Source: Eutrophomonas brisbanensis
GTDB taxonomy: Bacteria > Pseudomonadota > Gammaproteobacteria > Burkholderiales > Eutrophovitaceae
Length of the DNA stretch: 64,000 nucleotides
NCBI GenBank assembly: GCA_038141705.1
Contig: JAYQIQ010000004.1
Coordinates: forward strand, 558,001 to 622,000
Direction: 5' to 3'
Numbering within the stretch: the first letter of the stretch is position 1; each line of letters starts with the position of its first letter. The notes below the pieces were generated by a model. The model saw nothing but the letters and a program-made list of their open reading frames with translations. It searched no databases and was not told the origin of the DNA. Positions 38,408-47,790 of this stretch are shown piece after piece. A program made the translations under genes and the position numbers.

Positions 38408-39601
38408 TTATTCAGCTACGATTTTTGCAAACTTTCTCTTTCCGATCTGCAAAACAACCTTCTCTCCCTTAGATATTTTGGCGAGCTTATCTTCCACCTT
38501 TTCTCCATTTGCCTTAACGCCACCCTGTGATATGGCTCTCATCGCCTCAGAGGTACTACTGGTGAGACCCGACATCTTTAGGGCCTGCACGATCGATAGT
38601 TCTCCCTCCACGGTGGCCAGCTTGATCTCGCTAATGTCGTCTGGGATGCCTCCCCGCTTAAACCGTTTTTCAAAATCATCGAGTGCAGACTTTGCAGCCG
38701 AAGCACCATGAAACCGCGTCACGATCTCAATCGCAAAATTTACCTTGATATCCTTGGGATTCCTTCCTGCAGCCACCTCTTCTTTCCAACTTCGAATGGT
38801 TTGGATAGCCTCAAACGATAGCAACTCTATATATCGCCACATCAAGTCATCTGACGTCGACATCAGCTTTCCAAACATCTCACCTGGTTCATCGTCAATA
38901 GAAATGTAATTATTCAGGGACTTAGACATCTTATTGATACCATCTAGTCCCTCTAATAGCGGCATGGTCAGAATGCACTGAGGCTCCATTCCATGGGACC
39001 TTTGCATATCTCGGCCGACAAGCAGATTGAATTTTTGATCAGTGCCGCCAAGCTCTATATCGGCCTCAAGGGCGACTGAATCGTAGCCTTGAACCAGCGG
39101 GTACAAGAATTCATGGATTGCTATCGATCGGCCATCTCTAAAACGCTTGCCAAAGTCATCCCGCTCCAACATTCTCGCCACCGTGTACTTTGATGCCAAC
39201 TTGATCAGATCTTCGGGTGAAAACTTACGCATCCATTCGGAATTAAAGGCTACCTGTGTCAGACTCGCATCTAAAATCTTGAAAACTTGCTCCTCGTAGG
39301 TCCGAGCATTTGACTGGACCTCCTCTGACGTCAAGGCTGGCCGAGTGACGTTTTTCCCAGTGGGGTCTCCAATCATTCCAGTGAAATCTCCGATCAGAAA
39401 AACAACCCTATGCCCCAAGTCCTGGAAATGTCTCAGCTTGTTGAGTAAAACCGTATGGCCAAGATGCAGATCGGGCGCGGTAGGATCAAAGCCAGCCTTC
39501 ACGACTAATTGCTTTTTAGTCTTAAGCTTATTCAATAGCTCTTCTTCAGAAATTAGCTCATCTGATCCACGTTTAATGATCTCTAACTGCTCTTTGCTCA
39601 A
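38408..39601 (-). CDS. tyrS: Tyrosyl-tRNA synthetase
   Basis: 397 residues, class I aaRS charging tRNA-Tyr. HIGH-type motif HLGHTVLLNKLRHFQDLGH, GDFTGMIGDPTGK, tyrosine-pocket region EFLYPLVQGYDSVALEADIELGGTDQKFN, KMSKS motif INKMSKSLNN, and C-terminal S4 domain (LKMSGLTSSTSEAMRAISQGGVKANG). Divergent from the M23 peptidase; upstream of the rrn operon on the same strand, an arrangement also known in Pseudomonas. Confidence 0.96.
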   Translation of the reverse strand: MSKEQLEIIKRGSDELISEEELLNKLKTKKQLVVKAGFDPTAPDLHLGHTVLLNKLRHFQDLGHRVVFLIGDFTGMIGDPTGKNVTRPALTSEEVQSNARTYEEQVFKILDASLTQVAFNSEWMRKFSPEDLIKLASKYTVARMLERDDFGKRFRDGRSIAIHEFLYPLVQGYDSVALEADIELGGTDQKFNLLVGRDMQRSHGMEPQCILTMPLLEGLDGINKMSKSLNNYISIDDEPGEMFGKLMSTSDDLMWRYIELLSFEAIQTIRSWKEEVAAGRNPKDIKVNFAIEIVTRFHGASAAKSALDDFEKRFKRGGIPDDISEIKLATVEGELSIVQALKMSGLTSSTSEAMRAISQGGVKANGEKVEDKLAKISKGEKVVLQIGKRKFAKIVAE

Positions 39602-39718
39602 CGCTTCATTCCTCGCTATGTGATTAAACTTGAAATTAGGATTTTCGGAAGATGTTATCTAAGTTTTTCTGTTAGACTTCGATCAATTTTTCACGAGACA
39701 AACTTCCAAACTTTGCAA

Positions 39719-41032
39719 ATGATATCGCAACTTAGATTGTTTGCGACGATTCGTTCGCGACTTTTCCTAAAGGTGTTGGCTCTACTGTCGCTTGTCTCGC
39801 TATCTGTGATTATCGCGTTCGGAATCTCACCAATTTCTCAACCGACAACATCTTCCTCTACAACTATCTCCGAAATACTTGAACATCCGGCCTCAACTGT
39901 ATCCGCTGAAGATCACTCAATCGAGTTTGTAAAGGAGGAAAAGGTTAGAAGGGGAGATTATCTGGGACTAATTTTGGAAAGACTAGGAGTAGACGATCCA
40001 GAGCTACAGCAATTTATCAAGTCTTCGAAGCCAATAAAAAAATCTCTGAGGTTAATAGCGGGTTCGAGAATACGTGTAATCGTTAAGGCTGACAAAAGTG
40101 TCGAAAAGTTAATTTACTTTAACAATAAATCTGGAGTAACTCAGATATCCCGCTCGGGTATAAACAGAAATTTTGCGCTCACCCAACCTGAGTTGTCGAA
40201 GCGACGATACTCAAAGTCAGGCACTGTGGAAGATTCGCTTTTTGGTGCATTTGAAAAAGCGGGGCTCGATGACCGACTAGCCACAGAAATGGCTAATATT
40301 TTTTCTAGTGAAATAGACTTCAACCGCGACGTCAGGAAAAAAGATAAATTTTCGATAATTTTCGATGCAAATTATTTCGCTGGAGAGTTTATAAATCTAG
40401 ATAAGATCGTCGCGGCAGAATACGTGAATGCGGGAGAATCCCACAAGGCATTCTTTTTTAGCAGTGATAAGCAACCCAGCGGGTACTACACCCCAGACGG
40501 GAAAAGCGTAAAACGAGCATTTTTAAGATCACCCCTGAAGTTTTCCAGGATCACGTCGGGATTCTCCTCTGGGAGAATGCACCCAGTGCTTAAAAAATGG
40601 CGAGCTCATAAGGGAGTAGATTATGGCGCTCCAACCGGCACTGAGGTATTGTCGACGGGTCGAGGAACAGTAAGATTTGTCGGGACCAAGGGTGGATACG
40701 GGAAGTTTGTTGAGATCCGGCATAGCAATGGAATCACCACTCGATACGCTCACTTATCCAGATATGCAAAGGGGATGAAGAGCGGCAAACGTATTGAGCA
40801 AGGCGAAGTTATCGGATATGTTGGGAAAACTGGGTTGGCGACCGGCCCCCATCTTCACTACGAGTTTTTGGCCAACGGGCGCCAAATTAACCCCACCAAA
40901 GCTGTAATGCCTCCGGGGCCATCAATTACTCAATCTGAAATTCCAGAATTTATGAACGTCATGCAAAAACACGAAACGTCGTTGCGGGTTTTAGCAAACA
41001 CCGCGATCGTCAATGCAGACTACGGAGAGTGA
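39719..41032 (+). CDS. M23-family metallopeptidase (cell-wall hydrolase)
   Basis: About 437 residues from ATG 39719. Single N-terminal membrane segment (VLALLSLVSLSVIIAFGIS), a LysM/OapA-like region (VRRGDYLGLILERLG), then LytM domain with zinc ligands: SGFSSGRMHPVLKKWRAHKGVDYGAP (H and HKGVD), and GPHLHYEFL (HxH). Endopeptidase on peptidoglycan cross-links, facing the periplasm. An earlier in-frame start at 39620 lacks support and would prefix 33 residues before the anchor. Convergent with erpA (2-base gap). Confidence 0.9.
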   Translation: MISQLRLFATIRSRLFLKVLALLSLVSLSVIIAFGISPISQPTTSSSTTISEILEHPASTVSAEDHSIEFVKEEKVRRGDYLGLILERLGVDDPELQQFIKSSKPIKKSLRLIAGSRIRVIVKADKSVEKLIYFNNKSGVTQISRSGINRNFALTQPELSKRRYSKSGTVEDSLFGAFEKAGLDDRLATEMANIFSSEIDFNRDVRKKDKFSIIFDANYFAGEFINLDKIVAAEYVNAGESHKAFFFSSDKQPSGYYTPDGKSVKRAFLRSPLKFSRITSGFSSGRMHPVLKKWRAHKGVDYGAPTGTEVLSTGRGTVRFVGTKGGYGKFVEIRHSNGITTRYAHLSRYAKGMKSGKRIEQGEVIGYVGKTGLATGPHLHYEFLANGRQINPTKAVMPPGPSITQSEIPEFMNVMQKHETSLRVLANTAIVNADYGE

Positions 41033-41034
41033 AC

Positions 41035-41388
41035 TTAAGCAGAAAATGAAGAGCCACAACCGCATGTAGATGTTGCGTTTGGATTTTTTATAACAAACTG
41101 AGCACCATCAATCCCTTCCTGGTAATCAATCTCCGCCCCGACCAGATACTGATAGCTCATAGAGTCAACGAGTAACATCACGCCGCTTTTATCGATCGTC
41201 GCGTCATCCTCATTGATTTCCTCATCGAAGGTAAATCCATACTGAAAACCAGAGCATCCTCCGCCAGAGACGAATACTCTGAGCTTTAAGCCATCATTAC
41301 CTTCATCATCAATCAACTCTCTCACCTTGGCAGCAGCAGCATCTGTAAAAATAATCTGGCTAGCCGAGTCGTGCAAAGAAGCTTCCAT
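41035..41388 (-). CDS. erpA: Iron-sulfur cluster insertion protein ErpA
   Basis: 117 residues, A-type Fe-S carrier. Cluster Cys in SGGGCSGFQYGF and in STCGCGSSF (CGCG) at the C-terminus. Delivers 4Fe-4S clusters to apoproteins. Lies 26 bases downstream of argC on the same strand. Confidence 0.95.
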   Translation of the reverse strand: MEASLHDSASQIIFTDAAAAKVRELIDDEGNDGLKLRVFVSGGGCSGFQYGFTFDEEINEDDATIDKSGVMLLVDSMSYQYLVGAEIDYQEGIDGAQFVIKNPNATSTCGCGSSFSA

Positions 41389-41414
41389 TCAAATCTCCCT
41401 AGAATCAATAAACA

Positions 41415-42449
41415 TCACGGTACGGTTGCTATGTCCAAAAGCCCTGTTTGTTCATCTAACCCGGTCATTATATTCATGTTCTGAACCGCCTGGCCAGCTG
41501 CGCCTTTTACGAGATTGTCCAGTGCAGAAATAATCACTACCCGGCCAAAATCTACGTCAATATGTAGACCTAGCTTACACGCATTTGTGCCCCGAGTACT
41601 TTTGGTATCAGGAAATTCTCCCTCGGGTAAGACTTCAACAAAAGGCTCGTTTTCATACGCTTCCGAGAAAATTGACCGTACGTCGCGATCAGAGTTCTTA
41701 AGTCTCACGTAAACCGTCGCTAATATACCTCGAATTTGCGGTAATAGATGTGGGGTAAATTGCAGATTTACTGGTCCTGACTGAGAAACACCATCCAATA
41801 TCTCCTTGATCTCTGGGTGATGACGATGTCCGGAAACTCCATAAGCCTTAAAGTTTTCAGAAACCTCCGAGAAGCTGACACCAATGTCAGCCTTCCTGCC
41901 AGCCCCACTAACACCTGACTTTGCATCAGCGATAATATTCGAATGATCAACGGCGCCAGACTTAATCAATGGTATGAGTGCAAGCTCAATTGATGTCGCA
42001 TAGCAACCAGGATTTGCAACGATACGCGCTGATTTTATTTTTTCCCTATTCAATTCAGGCAAACCATAAACCGCCTCGTTCAAAAGATCTGGGCAAGCGT
42101 GATCCAGCTTGTACCACTTTTCCCAGTTCATCAAATTTTTTATTCTGAAATCTGCCGCAAGGTCAATAACCTTGGTTCCAGCTTCAATGAGTGATCTTGC
42201 TTGCTCCATTGCCACACCATGAGGTGTAGCAAAAAAAACAACGTCACACCGGGATAATTGCTTAATGGACTGATCAGTAAATACTAAATCTGTTTCTCCG
42301 CGCAAGCTGGGAAAATAATCAACCACGCGCGTACCTGATTCAGACCTGGAAGTTATTATCCTTACATCGGCTGAAGCGTGCCGCAGCAAGATTCGAAGCA
42401 ACTCAACACCCGTATAACCTGTGCCACCAACGATTCCGATACTGACCAT
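41415..42449 (-). CDS. argC: N-acetyl-gamma-glutamyl-phosphate reductase
   Basis: 344 residues, third step of arginine synthesis. NADP-binding GIVGGTGYTGVELLRIL at the start, catalytic Cys in VANPGCYATSIELAL, and SGVSGAGRKA plus GHRHHPEI typical of ArgC. Upstream of erpA in the same direction. Confidence 0.96.
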   Translation of the reverse strand: MVSIGIVGGTGYTGVELLRILLRHASADVRIITSRSESGTRVVDYFPSLRGETDLVFTDQSIKQLSRCDVVFFATPHGVAMEQARSLIEAGTKVIDLAADFRIKNLMNWEKWYKLDHACPDLLNEAVYGLPELNREKIKSARIVANPGCYATSIELALIPLIKSGAVDHSNIIADAKSGVSGAGRKADIGVSFSEVSENFKAYGVSGHRHHPEIKEILDGVSQSGPVNLQFTPHLLPQIRGILATVYVRLKNSDRDVRSIFSEAYENEPFVEVLPEGEFPDTKSTRGTNACKLGLHIDVDFGRVVIISALDNLVKGAAGQAVQNMNIMTGLDEQTGLLDIATVP

Positions 42450-42493
42450 AAAATTATTTCCTGCTCAACTTTGTGTGTAGAGATGTTAAATCA

Positions 42494-42526
42494 ATAAAAA
42501 AAAGGCTGCCCAACAGGACAGCCTTT
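42494..42526 (-). terminator. Terminator of the rplM-rpsI operon
   Basis: Minus strand AAAAGGCTG ... CAGCCTTTT hairpin (GTCC-TGTT-GGGC inner pairs) followed by TTTTTTTTATT, 20 bases after the rpsI stop. The T-run also precedes the argC start region. Confidence 0.9.
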
Positions 42527-42545
42527 TGCTTTGACTGCTGGTTAA

Positions 42546-42944
42546 TTAGCGTTTCGAGAACTGCGGACGTCGTCTCGCTTTTCTCAATCCCACCTTCTTC
42601 CGCTCAACCTCACGTGCATCCCGAGTAATAAGGCCGGCGCTTTTGAGAGCAGGTTTCAGCGAAGAATCGTACTCAACAAGTGCACGTGCTATCCCATGAC
42701 GAATCGCGCCAGCCTGACCAGATTCACCACCGCCTGTCACATTTGCATCTATATCGAACGTCCCGATTGACCCCGTTATGTCCAAAGGTTGCCGAACAAG
42801 CATTCGTCCGGTCTCCCTTGAGAAAAATTGGTCGACTGGTTTTTTGTTGACGGTAATCACTCCAGATCCGGGTTTGATGTAAACACGCGCTACTGCAGCT
42901 TTTCGGCGGCCGGTTCCATAATTAGCTTGAGAGACATATGCCAT
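42546..42944 (-). CDS. rpsI: 30S ribosomal protein S9
   Basis: 132 residues; TGRRKAAVARVYIKPGSG near the start, and the basic C-terminus RREVERKKVGLRKARRRPQFSKR-type tail that reaches the ribosomal P site. Follows rplM by 23 bases. Confidence 0.97.
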   Translation of the reverse strand: MAYVSQANYGTGRRKAAVARVYIKPGSGVITVNKKPVDQFFSRETGRMLVRQPLDITGSIGTFDIDANVTGGGESGQAGAIRHGIARALVEYDSSLKPALKSAGLITRDAREVERKKVGLRKARRRPQFSKR

Positions 42945-42967
42945 TACTTTTTCTTCCCTAATCTAAA

Positions 42968-43396
42968 CTAAATTTCTAGTTGTTTTGGTTGCTGAGCTCC
43001 GTGCGGGTGCTCTGAACCACCATACACTTTAAGCTTCTTGATCATTGCGTATCCAAGCGGGCCTTTAGGTAACATGCCTTTGACCGCAATTTCTAGCGCT
43101 CGACCAGGAAATTTATCCTGCATTTTTCCGTATGTCGTCTCGTAAATACCACCTGGATAACCACTGTGACGATAGTATTTCTTGTCCGTTTCCTTCTTAC
43201 CGGTAACTCTCATTTTTTCCGCATTAATGACCACGATAAAATCTCCAGTATCGACATGCGGTGTGTACACAGGCTTATGTTTGCCTCGGAGTCTTCTCGC
43301 TATTTCCGTTGAAATTCTCCCGAGTACCTTATCGGTAGCATCTACTAGAAGCCATTCTCGGCTGACTTCATGACTTTTCGCGCTGAAAGTTTTCAT
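42968..43396 (-). CDS. rplM: 50S ribosomal protein L13
   Basis: 142 residues; WLLVDATDKVLGRISTEIA, THVDTGDFIVVINAEKM-like core, YRHSGYPGG, and VKGMLPKGPLG. First gene of the operon; promoter at 43454-43482. Confidence 0.97.
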   Translation of the reverse strand: MKTFSAKSHEVSREWLLVDATDKVLGRISTEIARRLRGKHKPVYTPHVDTGDFIVVINAEKMRVTGKKETDKKYYRHSGYPGGIYETTYGKMQDKFPGRALEIAVKGMLPKGPLGYAMIKKLKVYGGSEHPHGAQQPKQLEI

Positions 43397-43453
43397 TTTT
43401 CTGTAAAGAATGTAAAGATTTGTAAGCCCAGAGACGCTGAGCGAAAGGGCGAA

Positions 43454-43482
43454 ATTCTATATTTTGATGTCCGGCATGTCAA
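43454..43482 (-). promoter_or_regulatory. Promoter of rplM-rpsI
   Basis: Minus strand TTGACA (43477-43482), 17-base spacer, TAGAAT (43454-43459): near-consensus sigma-70 promoter, 58 bases upstream of the rplM ATG and just beyond the tatC stop. Confidence 0.85.
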
Positions 43483-43501
43483 TCCAAATGAACCTGTCGA
43501 A

Positions 43502-44224
43502 TCACTTCTCCTTAGGTTTCTCAATAAAACCAGAGATAAGTAGTCCAAGTTCAAAAAGCAACCAAATCGGGAATGCGAGGAGCAATTGCGAAACGACATC
43601 CGGAGGGGTAAAAATAGCTGCTATAACAAAGGCGCCAACTATCACATAAGGCCTTGATTCCTTGAGTTTTTTAAGGCTAACTATCCCCATCTTTGTGAGT
43701 ATCACCACTGCGATCGGCGTTTCGAAAGCCAACCCAAAAGCCAAAAACAATGCGAGAACAAAATCAAAATATTTTTGGATGTCGGTATTCATCTCCACCC
43801 CCTCAGGGGTGAATGTAGCCACAAAATGAAAAACTACCGGAAAAACAATGAAATACGCAAACGCCATCCCAATTAGAAATAGAACAGTTGAGGTTGCAAC
43901 TAAGGGGATCGCAAACTTTTTCTCATGCGAGTAAAGCCCTGGAGCGATAAATGCCCAAACCTGGTAAAGGACAAAAGGCAACGCGATGACCAGTGAAACA
44001 AACATCGTCACCTTGATAGGAACAAAGAATGGCGCTGCCACCTCTACTGCAATCATGTGCGAACCAGCGGGGAGCTCGGCTAGGAGCGGTTTAGCCAGGA
44101 AGCTGTATATGTCTCGAGCCCAATAAAACAACACGCCAAATACGACCAACAGGGCTACCATCGCTTTTAGCAGTCGATCGCGCAGTTCTATTAGATGGGA
44201 AATGAAAGATTCAGAATCACTCAA
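43502..44224 (-). CDS. tatC: Sec-independent protein translocase TatC
   Basis: 240 residues, six membrane helices; SHLIELRDRLLKAMVAL at the start, then PFLVLYQVWAFIAPGLY-E and F-FG-AFETP (FGLAFETPIAV) mark TatC. Receptor for twin-arginine signal peptides, with TatA and TatB just upstream. TTG start overlaps the end of the corrected TatB frame (44221). Confidence 0.94.
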   Translation of the reverse strand: MSDSESFISHLIELRDRLLKAMVALLVVFGVLFYWARDIYSFLAKPLLAELPAGSHMIAVEVAAPFFVPIKVTMFVSLVIALPFVLYQVWAFIAPGLYSHEKKFAIPLVATSTVLFLIGMAFAYFIVFPVVFHFVATFTPEGVEMNTDIQKYFDFVLALFLAFGLAFETPIAVVILTKMGIVSLKKLKESRPYVIVGAFVIAAIFTPPDVVSQLLLAFPIWLLFELGLLISGFIEKPKEK

Positions 44225-44810
44225 CTCTTTACTTCCTTCTGATCATCCTTTTTTACCAATCCATCAATTGGTTGACTGGGGTCGCTTGACTCGTTTGGTT
44301 CTTTGACGAAGGACATGCCAGCCATTAGGTTTATTCCGTTTTGAGGCTCGGTGTCTTTAGCTTTCTCGTCAATTCGTTCGATACTGTCGATAGTTGCACC
44401 TTCATCACCCAGCTCGCTACTGGCCGCTTCCTGGGAATCTACCTTCTTGACAGCTATCTGATTGGGGCATCCTGATTGGGGTCATCATCGTTCAAGCTTC
44501 TCTTTGCATTATCAACTGAATCTGAGAGCTCCTTATCCGCCTCATCAATTTCACTTTGGATAAAATTAAACTGTGAGGACACATCAGCCTCAATCTCATC
44601 CGCCGCCTCCTTCATAGTTTTCTGAAGGTTTTTCAGCTCATCTAGCTGCACCTCGCGATCTATCTCAGCTTTGACCTGCGAGGCATATCGTTGCATCCGA
44701 CCAAATAGATGCCCTACAGTCTTCGCAACTTTGGGCAAACGCTCTGGACCAATTACGATCAATCCAACGACGGCGATGACCATAATTTCGGATAAACCAA
44801 AATTGAACAT
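44221..44810 (-). CDS. tatB: Twin-arginine translocase subunit TatB, one frameshift, long acidic tail
   Basis: MFNFGLSEIMVIAVVGLIVIGPERLPKVAKTVG is the TatB membrane helix and hinge. As read, the frame stops at 44454 (118 residues), but shifting one base at the GCCCCAATC (about 44460-44466) continues IAVKKVDSQEAASSELG...DDQKEVKS to TGA 44221, overlapping tatC, giving about 196 residues. The tail is strongly charged and has no recognised domain. Because the extension reaches tatC exactly, I take it as real. Confidence 0.75.
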
Positions 44811-44833
44811 TTTTACGTGCCTAAATTAGGCGA

Positions 44834-45070
44834 TTACGCGTTGTCTTTTTCTCGGACCTCACCCTCGACTACGGTCCCTCGATCTCCTTTAGCGTCGAGT
44901 TCGGCTTGACTGGATTCTTCACCGTCCTTGGTCTTCACCCCCTCTTTAAATCCCTTCACCGCCTTACCGAGATCAGACCCAATATTCCCGAGCTTTTTTG
45001 TCCCAAAAACTAATACCACTACCAGTAGCACTATTAACCAGTGCCAAATGCTAAAAGACCCCATCATCAT
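44834..45070 (-). CDS. tatA: Twin-arginine translocase subunit TatA
   Basis: 78 residues; SIWHWLIVLLVVVLVFGTKKLGNIGSDLGKAVKGFK is the membrane helix plus amphipathic helix of TatA. Forms the protein-conducting oligomer. Start could be any of three tandem ATGs. Between hinT and tatB. Confidence 0.94.
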   Translation of the reverse strand: MMMGSFSIWHWLIVLLVVVLVFGTKKLGNIGSDLGKAVKGFKEGVKTKDGEESSQAELDAKGDRGTVVEGEVREKDNA

Positions 45071-45093
45071 TTCTTCAACTCCATAAAAACAGT

Positions 45094-45450
45094 TTAATTT
45101 CTCTTATATATCATAGCTGGAAGCGCTTTGTCTCCGCCGAGTACGTGGAAATGTAAATGAAACACGTCCTGCCGACCAACCTCGCCAGTATTCACTATCG
45201 TTCTGAAACCGTTAATCGACCCTTCTTTTTCAGCCAAAACACTCGCCAAGGTCATAATCTTGCCCAGGAGCCCCGCATGAGACGTATCGACATGCGCCAA
45301 CGACTCAATATGACTTTTTGGGATGATCAAAAAATGTACATCTGCTTGCGGATTTATGTCACGGAACGCAAGGACATCCTCATCCTCGTAAACTTTGGTA
45401 CTAGGCAACTCCCCGGAGATAATTTTACAGAAAATACAATTTCCCGACAT
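45094..45450 (-). CDS. hinT: HIT-family nucleotide-binding protein HinT
   Basis: 118 residues; CIFCKIISGELPSTKVYEDED, DINPQADVHFLIIPKSH, and catalytic HLHFHVLGG (HxHxH). Purine nucleoside phosphoramidase. Follows hisE in the his-tat gene run, as in many betaproteobacteria. Confidence 0.95.
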   Translation of the reverse strand: MSGNCIFCKIISGELPSTKVYEDEDVLAFRDINPQADVHFLIIPKSHIESLAHVDTSHAGLLGKIMTLASVLAEKEGSINGFRTIVNTGEVGRQDVFHLHFHVLGGDKALPAMIYKRN

Positions 45451-45479
45451 AACGCCTTTCTCCTAAAAACCGCGACAAA

Positions 45480-45806
45480 CTACTTAGATCGGCTTAGTTT
45501 TTCTTGAATTCCCGAAAGCCCCTCTCTATTAGCCAGTTCCTCCGCGACATCTTTAGCGGAAACCTGATGATACGCGAGAACGATAAGGCAGTGGAACCAA
45601 CAGATCCGCCACCTCCTTGACGATGGCGTCAGCATTGTTGTCTTTCGACGCCATAATAACTTCAGCAGCCTCTTCGGAGATTTTTTTAATATTTGATCCT
45701 GACCGCGAGCAAATAGAGTTGATACGTAAGATGATTCATCTTCTCCAGAAATTTTTCTCGATAGAATTACGTCATTTAAACGGGACAATACGTCGAATTC
45801 ATTCAT
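45480..45806 (-). CDS. hisE: Phosphoribosyl-ATP diphosphatase HisE, two compensating frameshifts
   Basis: Second step of histidine synthesis. The read protein is VISIBLY scrambled in the middle: SSYVSTLFARGQDQILKK is followed by out-of-frame residues, then FHCLIVLAYHQVSAKDVAEELANREGLSGI. Restoring one A in the A7 run (45689-45696) and removing one T at 45605-45610 gives ILKKISEEAAEVIMASKDNNADAIVKEVADLWFHCLIVLAYH, a normal HisE. Net length is unchanged (108). Overlaps hisI by 4 bases. Confidence 0.85.
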   Translation of the reverse strand: MNEFDVLSRLNDVILSRKISGEDESSYVSTLFARGQDQILKKSPKRLLKLLWRRKTTMLTPSSRRWRICWFHCLIVLAYHQVSAKDVAEELANREGLSGIQEKLSRSK

Positions 45807-46195
45807 GATTTTTTATACATCTCTCTAGGATCTCTCAACACTACTTCATTTATTTCCCAAACTCCACGATCAAGTTTTGTAAAAAAACAACTCTCTCGAC
45901 CCGTATGGCAAGCGATTCCTCCAACCTGCTCCACCAACAGCAAGAGGGCATCGCCATCACAATCCACATAGATTTCTTTGAGATTTTGGAAGTTTCCGGA
46001 CTCCTCTCCCTTGACCCAAAGTTTATTACGTGACCGCGACCAAAAAACCACTTGGCCCGAGGTAACCGTGTTTGCTAGTGCCTCCGTATTCATCCAACCC
46101 TGCATCAGCACTCGCTTCGAATCGTAATCTTGCACGATGGCAGAAACCAACCCATCCGTATTCCATTTTAAACGCCCGATTAAATCTGTTTTCAT
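45803..46195 (-). CDS. hisI: Phosphoribosyl-AMP cyclohydrolase
   Basis: 130 residues, third step of histidine synthesis. VLMQGWMNTEAL, VVFWSRSRNKLWVKGEESGN, zinc/Mg motif YVDCDGDALLLLV, and CHTGRESCFF. Overlaps hisF by 4 bases and hisE by 4. Confidence 0.96.
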   Translation of the reverse strand: MKTDLIGRLKWNTDGLVSAIVQDYDSKRVLMQGWMNTEALANTVTSGQVVFWSRSRNKLWVKGEESGNFQNLKEIYVDCDGDALLLLVEQVGGIACHTGRESCFFTKLDRGVWEINEVVLRDPREMYKKS

Positions 46196-46956
46196 AGCCG
46201 AACCTCTAATCCACTTAAAGCCATAGCCTCCTTGACCTCTTGAATCGTCATTTCACCGTAGTGAAAAACACTGGCCGCGAGGAGTGCATCTGCGCCACCT
46301 TGAATTACGCCATCCACGAAATGTTGTTTCTCGCCAACGCCTCCGCTGGCTATAATCGGGATATCTAAATTGTCAGAGAAAGATCGGGTGAGCTCAAGAT
46401 CAAATCCAGATTTGGTGCCATCTTTATCCATACTCGTCAAAAGAATTTCACCAGCACCAGCCTTCTGCATCCTGTAACCCCATTCCAGGGCATCCAACCC
46501 AGTACTTCGACGCCCGCCGTGAGTAAACACTTCCCATCCACTATTTTCTGATTTGCGCCTAGCGTCTATCGCCACAACTATACATTGGGAACCAAAGAAA
46601 TCTGTCGCCTCCTGCACCAAATGAGGGTTCAACACAGCAGCGGTATTGATACTTACCTTATCTGCTCCGGCTTTGAGTAATCGCTGGACATCCTCCACAG
46701 CTCTAACGCCGCCGCCGACTGTAAGGGGGATAAATACTTGTTCCGCTACAGACTCAATAACTTTCAGAATTAGCCCACGATTGTCACTGCTCGCCGTAAT
46801 ATCAAGAAAACAAAGCTCGTCCGCCCCCTGAACATCATAGCGCTTAGCTACCTCGACCGGATCCCCAGCATCCCTTAGGCTAACAAAGTTAACACCCTTT
46901 ACAACCCTGCCGTCATTGACATCAAGACAAGGTATTATTCTCTTGGCGAGAGCCAT
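46192..46956 (-). CDS. hisF: Imidazole glycerol phosphate synthase subunit HisF
   Basis: 254 residues, (beta/alpha)8 barrel cyclase; IIPCLDVNDGRVVKGVNF, LTVGGGVRAVEDV, VVAIDARR (catalytic Asp), LLTSMDKDGTKSGFD, IIASGGVG. Works with HisH. Confidence 0.97.
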   Translation of the reverse strand: MALAKRIIPCLDVNDGRVVKGVNFVSLRDAGDPVEVAKRYDVQGADELCFLDITASSDNRGLILKVIESVAEQVFIPLTVGGGVRAVEDVQRLLKAGADKVSINTAAVLNPHLVQEATDFFGSQCIVVAIDARRKSENSGWEVFTHGGRRSTGLDALEWGYRMQKAGAGEILLTSMDKDGTKSGFDLELTRSFSDNLDIPIIASGGVGEKQHFVDGVIQGGADALLAASVFHYGEMTIQEVKEAMALSGLEVRL

Positions 46957-46998
46957 ACTTTCTTCCTACATTACTCCAGAAAATAAACTGGAGATTTT

Positions 46999-47733
46999 TC
47001 ACAAAGATAACAAGTACTCGGTCGCCTTCTTGAAATCCAGAGCACCTTCATAAATTGCTCGACCAGTGATCGCTCCAAGAACACCATCCGCTTGTAGCTT
47101 ACAAACTTCTTTAACGTCCTCAAGAGAGTTGATACCCCCACTCGCTATAACTGGTACCGTAAGCGCACGAGCGAGGTTACGGGTCGACTCGATGTTTACA
47201 CCCGTCATCATTCCGTCCCGACCTATGTCAGTGTACAGCACTGCACTTACCCCATAGTCTTGAAATTTCAAAGCCAAATCGACAACGTCATGACCGGTTA
47301 ACTTAGACCAACCATCAGTTGCGACTTTTCCGTCTTTCGCATCAAGCGCCACGATTACTTGCCCAGGAAAAGCATCACAAGCATCATGTAAAAACCCGGG
47401 TTTCTTAACAGCAGCCGTTCCCACCACCACGAAAGAGACACCAAGATCCAAATACCTTTCGATGGTCTCCAGATCCCGTATCCCACCTCCGAGTTGAACC
47501 CGCGTATCCCCACCCACAGCAGCTACGATATCTCGGATAGCGGATAGATTTTCTGGTTTCCCAGAGAAAGCTCCGTTCAGATCAACCAAATGCAGCCTCT
47601 GCGCACCACAGGCAACCCAATGCTCAGCCATATCAACCGGCTTGTCTGAGAAAACCGTCGCATCTTCCATCAAGCCCTGCTTCAGCCTGACGCATTCACC
47701 ATCTTTCAAATCAATCGCCGGAATTAACAACAT
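46999..47733 (-). CDS. hisA: ProFAR isomerase HisA
   Basis: 244 residues; MLLIPAIDLKDGECVRLKQG with first catalytic Asp, LQGxGG-type IRVQLGGGIRD, VIVALDAKDGKVATDGW, and YTDIGRDGMMTG. Sequence relatives of HisF; fourth step of histidine synthesis. 42 bases before hisF. Confidence 0.97.
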   Translation of the reverse strand: MLLIPAIDLKDGECVRLKQGLMEDATVFSDKPVDMAEHWVACGAQRLHLVDLNGAFSGKPENLSAIRDIVAAVGGDTRVQLGGGIRDLETIERYLDLGVSFVVVGTAAVKKPGFLHDACDAFPGQVIVALDAKDGKVATDGWSKLTGHDVVDLALKFQDYGVSAVLYTDIGRDGMMTGVNIESTRNLARALTVPVIASGGINSLEDVKEVCKLQADGVLGAITGRAIYEGALDFKKATEYLLSL

Positions 47734-47790
47734 AAATACTTCAAAAATGTAAGTTATAAAAATGTAAAACTTTAACTAGAGATAGTAGCT

